From Gyromitra esculenta (Eukaryota; Ascomycota; Pezizomycetes; Pezizales; Discinaceae), in contig JBCAML010000013.1 of the NCBI GenBank assembly GCA_038503075.1, positions 1,426,001 through 1,490,000 on the forward strand: a stretch of 64,000 nt of DNA, in the 5' to 3' direction. This document shows, one piece after another, positions 1 to 11,300 of this stretch; positions within the stretch are counted from its first letter, which is position 1, and every line of letters begins with the position of its first letter. The notes beneath the pieces are model-generated. The model saw nothing but the letters and a program-made list of their open reading frames with translations. It was not told where the DNA came from and made no database searches. The translations under genes and the position numbers were made by a program.

Positions 1-1174
1 CATTTCGGTGGCTAGGACAAATTGGAGGTAAGATCCATGTGGCCTTGACCTACCGCTAGCCGGCGACATTTTCTTTAAGCTGAGACCTTCTATATGCCTA
101 TGAGCTGAAGATTTGTAATGTGGTTGGGTTCCAGGTCATAAGCCAACTAAAAAGTAAAATGTGCGCATTGCGCAGACAACTGGCAAATCAGAGACAGGTG
201 AATGTGCTTTTCTATTGGATGTTATAAAACATCAAGCGGGGCGAGGCTCCATGAGACAAGCAATGTCGATCCTATCTCAGCCGCACCAGAGTAGATCCCT
301 AATATTAGCCAGAAGATGGAATATCTATTACCTTCGAAAAGATGGCTGAATACCCTGAGCGTATAAATTTCAACTTCAAATAGACCATTAACAGTTACAA
401 TATAATACGGTTATGTACAGCGTACGACAAAAAAGATCGAGAAACTCGAGACTTGGGATTCGGGGCTGTTATTGGCTCACCAGAGTTTCTGAGGAAAATT
501 CTAGCAGTTGGATTGGCCACAGAACCCTGTCAGTAGGCCCTGGATCCTTGATCTTATTTGCCATACGCTATAGTTTTTTTAAAGGGAATTCGATATCGTT
601 TTTTAGTACAACAGGTATTGGTAGCATCGCACCAACCCCTATTAGGCTTAGTATGTTTAGCAAGCTCGCCAAGGATTTGAAACATTGCGAGTATCTGTTT
701 TTATGGGGACAGTATGTCCTGGAGAGTTTGGATTTAGGTCTCCAGTGTTCCCTGGGCGATCTGGCAGCCTTGGGGTGACCACCAAATCATTATGGGTGAG
801 ACCCCTCGCGCTTGATACATGAGCCAAACACAATCATGATGTGCAGGTTGGCGAATACCGTCAAGAAAGCTTTAGCCGATTGGCCGGGCATGGAGACGGT
901 GAACTATGAATGACTTGGAAGCATATATAGCCTCAATTAAAATGTGATATTTCATCTGATATACGTTCGAGCTACTTGGCTGGCCTTTATCACTGTCGCT
1001 ATCGGAAAAAGCTTAATAGTAGGAAAGTAGTAAGAAATCCAAGTATATTTGAAGAGTCCAAACCAAGCCTCCGGCTGCCGTTCTATCATACTATAAATAA
1101 ATCGACAGACCCAGGCCGAGAGTGTGATCGTAGCCGGCCACCTTCGGTTCAGTCAGGGGATTGCTAACTATATT
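1..1174. other. Left-edge stretch without a supported gene
   Basis: I see no convincing coding region here. The longest open frame (413-778, plus) has no recognisable domain, no splice-consistent partner and composition like the surrounding non-coding DNA. It probably contains the 3' flank of the ankyrin-CorA gene that ends at 1175. Confidence 0.5.
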
Positions 1175-4100
1175 TCAATTTAGTCCATTGTCTTGGAGGT
1201 GGTTTGAAGCTAGTAGCCGTCCACGTCCCTTCTGATCGTAGGTGAATATCATAAGACTTTTTGGGTTTTCCTGAACCCCTGATCTTCCAAATTTGAAAAA
1301 AGTTTCTGAGCAGTGCTTTAGATATTTCGGGTATAGTTGCATCCTTGTAGTTTGTACACAATTCCTCAATCTATATATAGGATTAGTAATAAGATTTCTT
1401 ACATTTAGAATGGAAAAACTCGCCTGAAGACGCTTCAAAAAGGCCCAGCCTGAGATGACCAGGAAAAAGAGGCCTACACTGAGTACGATAACCCACCACC
1501 AGTGTGCAGGACTATTGTTGACTATATCCACATTCATACCAAACAGAGACTAATATCAACTATTAGCATACTGTAGTATTCTCCGGAGAGTATGTATGGA
1601 ACTATGTCATTACCGCAACAAACATTAACGGCAAGAAGATAAACTACAAAATCAGCATCCGATTTTTCCCGGTATTTGGACTCGGTATACCTTACAGTAA
1701 TCCAACTAAGCCGCTTCATGCTGATCCCCGTCACCTTCGAAGTGCGAGCCTCATAAATTGAAACCAAGCTAAATTCCTAGGGACCGCCCAAAACAGATTA
1801 GTCAAACCTTGAAGAGCTATGGTGATATATAATTACCAATTGAATCATTTCCTTCGTCTTTTTGTCAAGCTTTTTAATCTCTCCCTCAATCTCGACTTCC
1901 ATGTTCTTGATTGTATTCTGCAGCCTCTCTGTTGCTATCTGGCCGGTAGATTTTCCATCACGCTTTTGATCTAGTTCAATCCGCACCTCCTCATGAAGAA
2001 AAACTTTCTCTTCAAATTCCCGTCGAAGATTACTAGCGTTGCGTAAATGGATTTGTAGTAGATGGCGAAGATCACTCCAAGTTTGTGCATCCTTCAAGAG
2101 GTTGTCGATGAAACGGGCGGCTTTCCCCTTATTCTGAAGAAGAACCTTGCGCTGTAACAAGTATCAAGATTAGAGTTATTCTCAAAGTACCTCGTTGATA
2201 ACGCGGGAGTTCCCCCAGAGCAGCGGATTGCCTAGTACTCGGGTGGGGAATGTACTCACACTTGCTGATAGGTGAGAGTCTGCTTTTTCAATTAAGGTTC
2301 GCCATTTTTCATGTAAGTCAAGGATGAATAATGTAAAGAAATCTATTCCATGATCAGGGATCCATCCAATACCGAGGGTACTTCTGAAATCCTCAGATCG
2401 AAAGATAGGGTTGAGGTGCGCATCGACTACAGCAGGCCCTTCAGTCTTTGGCTGGGAGTGGACATCCGTATGTCGCTTCCGCATAGTCCAAGCGATTTCG
2501 CTCTTCTGATGCTTGGTCTTGAAAGGCTTGCCTGGCCTTGGTTTCCGTCTATCCCAATCTTTTTCATCATCGCTCTCATCCTCGCAGTTTGGATCGTGCA
2601 CTAACAATTCAAAGCGGACGTAGCAGTTTAGAAGAGCTATTGCGCCAATATTAGCACGGCGACCTGATAGAATTTTGGTTTCATGTGGTTTTACCTCGTT
2701 TGTCTGTAGTGGTTAGCTTTCCGATTTTTGGAAGGGTACTACCGGATTGCTGGTCGTTAAAGAAGCGATCACGCACTAAGAACCAACTCCATTCAATGAT
2801 TGTGCTGTTTCCGGAGGGGTGTGGAGGTGCCTTCGAATAGTCAAACCATGTGCCAAGATACGGAAGTCGAGACCCCGGCAAAATAGATTCAGCTGCACTT
2901 AAACACAGTTAGCCTATTACGAAGGTAAGGAATGGGTGTATAATAACCTACTAGAGCCTCCGAACAACTGGTGAGTTAGGGGGTTTAAAAACATCTAGTT
3001 CAGAGAGCCATATGGTCGAATCGATAGTGATGATGGGCTTTCTGGATAATTTGACTTCGATAAGGTGCTCTTCGTCGATATGTTCTGTTGGTGCTACTAG
3101 GGTTGGTCGTCTAGAAGAATTCGGTATTGGGCGAGAAGCGAGGGTTTCAGTGATCGTGATATAATCGCTCGTTTTCGGGTTTAATAATTTACGCCAGCTA
3201 TTTATTCCACATTGCCGAATACCGCAGCCATTTTCAAGTAATAATTTGATTAAGGGGATTGCGTGCAAGTCTGAGGAGTGGAGCAAAATATCCAGGGGCC
3301 TGCGGTTTTCGTAATCTTCCGACTCGGTGTTGGCCCCAGCTCCCAACAACAGAATGATGGAAGCTCTACTCCAGAGCGACACAGCATGATGAAGTGGGGT
3401 AGCCCCGTTAGAATCTTGCATACCGGTATCCGCGCCATTTTCCAGCAAGATTTTCACTACATTGGGGTGTTGAATTGCATAACCTAGGCAGGTGCTGCCG
3501 TATTGGTTTCTTGCATTGACATCTACACCAGAACGGATCAATAACTGTACTACATCTTCATGCCCCGCCGCCGCCGCCGCCCAAATCGCCGAGCTTGAAT
3601 AAGCGTCGATATCAAGTAGAAGTTGCACCGCATCTCCATGACCTGCTCCTGCTGATAGTAATAAGGGCGAGTATTCGGGAAAGCATGGATCAGTATGAAA
3701 GTCTGCTCCTGCTTCGATCAGCACCTTTAGTATATCGGCTCTTCCGGCGCCCAATCCAAGTAATAAGTCATGCCCGGATCTCCCGAATGCTGGAGCGTTG
3801 ATATCGGCACCGGCCTTCACTAAGCTGCGCACAACTCTTTCGTGCCCACTGTTCCATGTTCGGCCTGAAATCTGCCAGATAGCTTCTTTTCCAATGATCA
3901 CCCCTGCAGAAATGAGCCTGTCGACTATTTCGGCGTGTCCACCTTGCACTGCCAGATCCAATGCGTTCCTTGCGTAAGGGTTCGGAGGTTGAGTGGTGAT
4001 CTCGATGCCCGCTTCAAGTAAGATTGATACGATTTCTGTGTGGCCACCCTCTGCGGCCGCCTGTATCGCTGTTTTTCCCGAGTCAGGCGATGGACCCGCG

Positions 4101-5584
4101 TTGACATCAGCGCCCGCAGTTAGCAAAATCGATACTACCTCGCTGTGCCCGCCCTCCGCCGCTGCTTGCAGTGCCGTCCTTCCGGAAAAATATGATGGAT
4201 GAGCATTGATTTCGGCGCCCTTTTCTATCAGTATTTTCACTATTTCAGCGTTCCCAACACCAGCTGCCGCCTGTAACGCCGTTCTCCCATGACTCAGCGA
4301 TGAATCGGCGTTAACGTCTGCACCCGCATTCAGCAGCTTCTGTACTATTTCAGCATGCCCGTTCTCTGCTGCCGCCTGCAATGCCGTTCTCCCTGAGTAA
4401 CAAGATGGCGGCTCATCGATCGTAGCATTTGCTTCTAGGAGAATCGACACGATTGTAGCATGCCCGCTGCCTGCCGCCGCCTGCAATGCTGTCCTTCCGA
4501 AGCCTGGCGATGGTTTGGCGTTAATCTCAGTGATTTTCAGCAATATCGTCAAAATATCGGCGTGACCGCCCTCTACTGCGGCTTGTAATGCTGTTCTTCC
4601 GTGATCCTTCGATGGGGGAGCATTGGCGTCTGCACCAGCTCTGAGGAGGGTCAAAACAATCTCCAAATTTCCACTCCCAGCCGCAGCTTGCAATGCTGTT
4701 CGCCCACAGTACTCTGATGGCAAGGCATTAATATCAGCATCAAAATTTAACAAAAATGATAATACGTCAGCATGCCCGCCCTCAGCCGCTGCCTGCAATG
4801 CTGTCCTCCCAAAAAATTTCGCAGGTGAGGCGTTGACTTCTGCGGCAATCCTTGCACCCCATAGACTCTCTACTACTTGGGAGTGCCCACCCTCCGCCGC
4901 CGCCTGCAGTGCTGTTCTTCCATGATACTCTGATGGTGCGGCGTTAATTTCTGCGTGTGCTGATAACAGAATCGATACAATCTGGGAATGGCCACCTCCT
5001 GCTGCTGCTTGTAATGCTGTCCGACCGTCGTCGTTTGATGGGGGAGCATTGACATTCGCGCCAGCGCCCAGAAGCATCCAAACAATATCTTGGTGCCCAC
5101 CTCCAGCTGCCGCCTGTAGTGCTGTTCTTCCGCGATAGTTTGATGGTGCAGCATTAACGGCGGCACCTGCACTTAGTAAAATCGATACGATTTCAACATA
5201 TCCACCCTCCGCTGCCGCCTGCAATGCCGTTCGCCCGTCTGCGTTGATATCACCGTCGATGTAGCTATATCCAGAAACTCCGAATAACTCTCGAATAACT
5301 TTCTCATGTCCATTTGTTGATGCTTCCAAAATTGCCTTTGTGATATCCTGCGCCCTGACTGATATGTTGTTTTTGCCTCGCTTCTTTAAAAGTGCCTTTA
5401 CCACATCCTCGTCACCACACTTTGCTGCTTCCAAGAATTTCATTCTTTGGTCTGGTCCTTCGTCTTCGTCCACGGAAACAGATCTGATAGAAGTACCGCT
5501 TGCAGACGCGCCCGGGAAGCTCTGCTCGTTTTCTGGAGCCGACAAGCCTGGGATCCCGTTCAGCGGTATAGCCATCGCTGCCAT
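1175..5584 (-). CDS. Ankyrin-repeat / CorA-like membrane fusion protein (copy A)
   Basis: Seven exons on the minus strand: 5584-2952, 2897-2695, 2636-2260, 2151-1837, 1776-1696, 1643-1614, 1549-1175, all joining in frame for about 1337 residues. The N-terminal part holds ankyrin repeats; twelve consecutive units have a 35-residue period with a TALQAAA core, followed by more diverged repeats to about residue 800. The C-terminal part is a CorA-family module: a helical region, then two membrane segments, the first ending in S-L-F-G-M-N (GMN signature near residues 1217-1219), the second rich in W, V and L. The apparent stop at 2951-2953 is bypassed because the donor GTAGGT begins inside it. The start at 5584 was preferred to the upstream ATG at 5677 because it gives a leader matching the paralogue. 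Real CorA proteins move Mg2+, but fungal CorA-like proteins with ankyrin arrays have no established role. A tail of about 85 residues follows the last helix. Confidence 0.85.
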
Positions 5585-6270
5585 ACACTTATCTGATGTA
5601 GTTTGGGAAACTGAGTATAGTTTGAGCCGAGCAAGGCTTTGGTTGTGATGGTTTTGGATGCAGGAGAAACTTATCACTTCAAATCCAGCTGGTAGTGCGA
5701 AGGTGTCCTACTGCGCATGCTACGCGCCTAAAATTTCAGCCCATGATCTGCGGGAACTCTAGTGGAGACTGCTGTCAGAAGTAGCCGACGTAACTGTTCC
5801 TCATCGCCGTAAAAACTCAACCAATTGGTATGGTAAATGAGGAAAAGCATATACACGGAAGGCACAGCTGGCAAAATCTCAGCCTCAGAGCAGTGTACTA
5901 TAGAGATGTTTCAATAGATACATAGCTCTAGCCCAATAGCGAATACTCAGAATTTTGGGGGGCATTGTTCAAGGGAAGCAAGAGAGAGCTGATCCCGATA
6001 AAAGAGCTAGCTGACTCGCTAAGGAACCGACATGTGCGAAATTTTTGCTCTTTGTGATGTGCAACTGAATTAGAAAGGCACACATTTTTGACAGCTGTTC
6101 GCCTCAGAAACCGCCCGATCTACAAAAGCGGGGAAAAATTCGATCAGATACATATGTATACTAGAATACCGGATCTCGGCCTCCATGTAAGAAAGACTAA
6201 AACACCTATCACCTGTTGAGTCTGGTTGTTCTTGCAGCTTAGAATACTTTGACTTGAGAAGCTGTTAGAG

Positions 6271-6407
6271 TACTCGGGGCAGGCATGAAGAACCTGAACA
6301 CGAAGGTGCGAGTTGACTCGCCAATCCGTTGATGTGCTAGCTGAGGACGAATCAAAAATCGCTACCAGCAAAAGTTGTGTTCAGGTTCTCCACGCCTGCC
6401 CCAAGTA
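6271..6407. mobile_element. MITE with TACTCGGGGCAGGC termini
   Basis: The two ends are inverted repeats of about 32 bp beginning TACTCGGGGCAGGC and ending near AACCTGAACAC. TA at both ends fits the TA target duplication of Tc1/mariner-type elements. Length is 137 bp with no coding capacity. The same terminus recurs at 15346-15492, so this is a small family. Confidence 0.8.
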
Positions 6408-6455
6408 CCATCCGTTACATATGCATTTGGAGTAAAGTAGATAAGGGCGATTTTG

Positions 6456-6582
6456 TACTCGTATTTTCATGACGTTTTTAAAACGGGCTACCTCTGCATC
6501 CCATATAAAATAGGTAAGTTCAGGGCAGTTTGTATGATATGCGGACGTAGCCCGTTTTAAAAACGTCATGAGAATACGAGTA
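6456..6582. mobile_element. MITE with TACTCGTATT termini
   Basis: Inverted arms of about 36 bp begin TACTCGTATT and run through CATGACGTTTTTAAAACG with only a few differences. The ends are TA, again fitting a TA duplication. Length is 127 bp, non-coding, 48 bp from the preceding MITE. Confidence 0.8.
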
Positions 6583-6669
6583 TGTGGTGGTAGTTGAGGT
6601 AGAAGGAGATCCCTCCCGTGACAGCCGATGTCCCAATCGGGTCTAGGGGGAGGAGATATTAAGGAAGTA

Positions 6670-7113
6670 ACGTATTTGACCAGGAAGTGGGTCAGACGGG
6701 GAAATGGGTCGCATAGCAACGGGCGAAAAACGCCAAAAACTAGAAAAACACTGTCCTCACAATAATTCAGAAAGGCCATAACTCTCCACAAAGTTTAAGT
6801 TTTTAGTTCCAGATACCTTGCTAGGGGCTTTGAGTTTTTTTTACTGTAAGACTCGCCCCAAAACTCACAAAAAAATGTGTTCAGTCTATCTCCCAATACA
6901 AATTTGCAACCTCAACTCTACCAAGATCCAGGATAATTGTTTAAGATTTTTGCAGAGGATATCTTCTTACTTATAGAGTAGATATCCTTACCTAAACAGT
7001 ATAACTTAGTTTTAAATGGTTGTAATGGTTTTGAGGTTTTGAAGTTATGAAGATTTGGTGTGGTTTCCGACCGACCCATTTCTCAGTCTGACCCACTTCC
7101 TGGTCAAATACGT
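6670..7113. mobile_element. 444-bp inverted-repeat element
   Basis: Arms of about 42 bp (6670-6711 and 7072-7113) start ACGTATTTGACCAGG and differ at only a few positions. The interior is AT-rich and has no convincing ORF. I cannot see a clear target duplication, so its superfamily is unknown. Confidence 0.7.
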
Positions 7114-7339
7114 TGTTGGTTTATGGAATTCTGAATGTTTTATTTCACTCGGAAACAAAAAAATCAAATTTATAACTGGCTGTATATTCCATAGGATGAA
7201 TATCTCCAAGAGGTCCGTCCCTTTTGTCGTAATATGATATCATATCGAAAAAGGGTGCGATTTCCTGGTTATAACCAAGAGTTCTTGATACTTAATAAGA
7301 CATGCAGGGATGGCACAGACCACACAGCCAGCCAGTACC

Positions 7340-7509
7340 TACAGTCGTTCACGGGGTGATAGCGAATACTGGGTGTTGACGAACAGGGGTTTTGTGGGAA
7401 AGAAAGTTGCCAAGTCGCGGATCTGGGCGGAAACTTCTAGTGCTTTATTGGTCTAAATCCCCCTGTTCGTTAACACCCAGTGTTCGCTATCACCCCGTGA
7501 ATGACTGTA
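7340..7509. mobile_element. MITE with TACAGTC termini
   Basis: Arms of about 50 bp begin TACAGTC(G/A)TTCACGGGG and match closely in inverted orientation, with TA at each outer end. Length is 170 bp, no coding capacity. Termini differ from the TACTCGGG elements, so it is another family. Confidence 0.8.
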
Positions 7510-8346
7510 CTCAAGGTATTTGGGAATGGGCGTGAAATCGGAAAACCTCAATCCCTGTTCCCATATAAATTTCTGTGATAGCAGAGATTAATGTTTTCCA
7601 ATTTTTACACTCATTCCCGAGTATAATAAATCCGATTGGCTCGCTGATGCATGAGCTTTAGTCGAAAGTCCTGACGCTATCTCCCTAGGTCTTAAATAGC
7701 AAAGCATAGGTACTCCACAATTCCCAGAGGTCAAAGTGGGCTGAGTCCAAATCTTTGACGGGAAACAGAAGTTAGTAAAAGGGGAGTACCTATCCATTCA
7801 CACGAAGCAGATTAAAATTTAGAAAGAGTTTACAGTTATCTACTGAATTTATTTTTTGTTTCCTAGTTTAGGTTGCCACTGAATAGGATAGTAATATATC
7901 CGCAAAGGGATTTTGGTATCGCTATGATAGCCAAAGTGCCCACTTCATGGAACATCACTCACCGCGAAGAATGTGCTGATTAGTCAGCGGGCAGATTATA
8001 AGTGTCGAGTAGATAAAAAAAGATTTAAAACTCGATTTTTCCGTATGAGAGAGATATATATGAGATATATGAGATGGCCCATCAATGGTCCTTTACTTTT
8101 TTCCATCGTTTGACCGATGGCGCAGGCTCAAATTCGTCATTCACCGGTATCTTCTGTGATTCCAAGTCACTGGCCGCGGTTCCAACACTTTTTCTCCTCA
8201 CCATCTTCCGCCGGAAAATTGCTATATTTTCCCGGATTGCTTTCTGTATTGACAGCATAATAAGGAATATACTGATATGGGATTTAAGCCATTCATGAAT
8301 CTATTAAAAGCATTAGAGGTGTGAATGCATAGTATAGAGGAATATC

Positions 8347-11300
8347 TTAGCTAGTCCGTTTTGATTTGGCAGTACTGACCGAGTTTTCTCTCAACGTCAT
8401 CCAGATTAAAATCACGAAACCGGAAACAGCAACACCAAATACAAGAACCCATGTCCAGTGTGGTCCGCCATTGACTATGTCTACGTTCATTCCAAATAAA
8501 GACTAAGACGATATACGTTAGTGATGTCCATGTGACCTGTTAGCTACCTAGCGAGTATATTGAGTGGTTACCGCAACAAACATCATCGGCAAGAAAACAA
8601 ACTGTAAATCTCATTAGCATCAACACTTTAACTAAAGCTATGTTGGGGCTTAAGTTACGGTGATCCAACTGAGCCGTTTCATGCTTATCCCTGTTATTTT
8701 CGCTGTGCGAGCCTCGTGGATCGAAGCCAAGTTACACTCCTGAGACCGTAATTTATTAGCAGGGTTAGATAAGAGGGATCTCAAAACGGGGGTTAAGTAT
8801 ATAGACTAACGAGTTGAATCATTTCGTGTTTCTTCAGATCGAGATTTTTGATGGCTTCATCCACCTTTAACTCGAAATCCTGGATGATTTTTGACAGCCC
8901 ATCAATTGCCGTTGACTCGAGCGACGTTGACCTAGTTTTATTTTCTTTGTCGTATACGTGATCGATAGTTTCTTCATGGAGGTACCGGTGATCTTTGAAG
9001 TTTTGTAGCAGGCATCTTGCCTTCTGTAGGTGAATCTGTAAAAGTTCTCGGAATCTCATCCACTGCTTCTCATCTTGCAAAAGATTATCGATGAAATTCG
9101 CTGTTGTACCCCGATTTTCCAAAATGCTCATGCGCTATGAGGGAATTAGTGGCTTTTGGCTATAAAGAAACAAGCATGATATAGCCAGATACACCAGAAT
9201 TTCTTGCAGTTTATGGAAATTAAGTTACCCACATTGGCAGTGAGGTGTTTATCTGCTTTTTCAAGTAAGACTTCCCATTTTCTCTGTAGATCAGTGACAA
9301 ACATAGAGAAAAAATCAATCCCATGGTCAGGAATCCATCCAATGTCTAGGGTACTTCTATAATCCGTTGATTGGAATATGGTGTGGATTTTACCATTGGC
9401 GGCGTCTCTTAGGTCATACCTTGTGCTAGGATTTGAAGAAGGTCTTCGCATTGTCCAGGATATTTCCGTCTTCTCATACTTGGTTACAAAGGGCTTGCCT
9501 GCAGTGTGCTGTGAAGGGTCATCGGCCTTTTTTGTCTCATCCTGGACCAAGTATTCAAACCGGACGTAGCACGTCAAGAGTGCTATTGAGTTAAATAACT
9601 ATGTATATTATTAAACTCGGATAATCTTACCTTGTGTATCAACTGTTGTAGCCAATTTTCCGATATGATTAGGAAGACCAGTACCGTGTATGTCAGGCCG
9701 AGGAGGCATCCCGAAAAAACTAGATTCCCGTTCCAAAGCCCAGAACCATGCACAATGCCGCGACTTTCCGTATCGTCTAGCTCTAGCGGACCACAATAGG
9801 GAAAGAATTCTGTAAAATCGCTAAGTGTGGGTAACTTGATAGCGGAACTGAGACCTAGTCAATTCATGGGATTCGTAAGGGAGGAAGGAGGGTGTGATTT
9901 TTTCACGTACTAGAGCGCTCTGGTTGAGCAATCAGATTTTACTTCTGAAAGCTCTGATTTATCTTGCTTTAATTGGCGAATATCAATACTTGTCTTTCCG
10001 TGATCTACTGATTGAGTCACAACAACAACCTCGTCCTCCTTTGCGTTTAGAATTTTCCGCCAGTCGCCCATAGCACGGCCTCGAATGGAAGAACCATTCC
10101 TGAGCAGCGGTCTGATCAATTGCAGCGGAGGTACCTCCAACTGATCAAGTAAAATATCTAAGGGCCTTCGATCCTGGTAATCTAGAGCCTCAGTATCTGC
10201 TCCAGCCTCAATTAGTAAAATAAGAGACTTCGCATTATCACCCCGCGCAGCCCAATGGAGTGGAGTGGCTCCAGTTGTATCTTGAGCGCGATGGTCTGCT
10301 CCGCGTTTCAACAGTAATTGTATTATCTGAGGATGATTGTTTGCCCATTTCAGGCAAGTTGTGCCCTCCGTATCCGTAGCATTGACATTAACACCAGCAT
10401 CTAATAGCAATTCTACCACGTCTCCATAACCCCCTTCGGCTGCTGCCTTCATATCTTCTTGGTCTGGTTGAGCATTTGCATGGGATCTTGGCAATAACAT
10501 CCGGCGCTGCTTAACTGGTAATGGCCTCGAAAATGATTGATCTGGACCTGTATATTCGAGGAGCAGTTTCGTCATCCTTTGATGCCCTCCACCAGCGGCA
10601 GCCTGTAGTGCTGTTCTTCCCGAGTATTTTGCAGGAGGCGCGTTAATGTCGGCACCTTTGTTCAAAAGTGTCGAAACAATTGCAACATGCCCACCTTCAG
10701 CCGCTGCCTGGAGGGCTGTTCTTCCACCACGCATCGAAGGTTCTGCATTGATCTCGGCCTTAGAGCGAGAGAGGAGGATTGAAACAATTCCAACATACCC
10801 GCCGCCCGCGGCAGCCTGCAACGCTGTCCTGCCGTGGAACCCTGATGGTCGGGCATTGATGTCCGCACCAGCAGCCAGCAAGGTCAGCACCATATCGACA
10901 TGGCCACCCTCCGCTGCCGCTTGCAATGCTGTTCTGCCATGGCTTGATGATGGCTCGGCGTTGATGTCGGCTTTTGCGTTTAGAAGAACAGACACAATTT
11001 CGGAGTGATTTCCTTCGGCTGCGGCTTGCAATGCTGTTCTTCCATGGTTGGATGAAGGTCCAACGTTGACGTCGGCGCCGGCTTCCAGTAGGGTGAAGAC
11101 GATATCGAAGTGGCCACCCTCCGCTGCTGCTTGCAACGCGGTCCTTCCGTTCGATGGTGATGGCTCTGCATCAACTTTTGCATCCGCACTCAACAAATCT
11201 GATACTATATCAGCGTAGCCACCTTCCGCCGCCGCCTGCAATGCTGTTCGTCCGCTATACGTCGCGGGTTTCGCGTTGATGTCAGCTCCTGCACGAAGTA

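Larger units (their letters stand above)
5585..8346. other. Intergenic region packed with inverted-repeat elements
   Basis: No gene is supported between the two ankyrin-CorA paralogues. The segment contains four separate inverted-repeat elements (6271-6407, 6456-6582, 6670-7113, 7340-7509), listed individually. The open frames here run across these palindromic arms and are not believable genes. Confidence 0.7.

Noticed and set aside
413..778. 121-residue plus-strand ORF
   Set aside because: No domain, no codon or splice support; likely chance.
2951..2953. TAG as the true end of the first ankyrin gene
   Set aside because: A donor (GTAGGT) begins inside the triplet, the intron has a CTAAC branch point, and the downstream exons all join in frame to a CorA module; the paralogue shows the same layout.
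4623..4925. Plus-strand ORFs across the ankyrin arrays (also 10646-11008, 11384-11680, 12455-12715)
   Set aside because: They are repeated antisense shadows of the ankyrin units with low-complexity A/S/P-rich translations.
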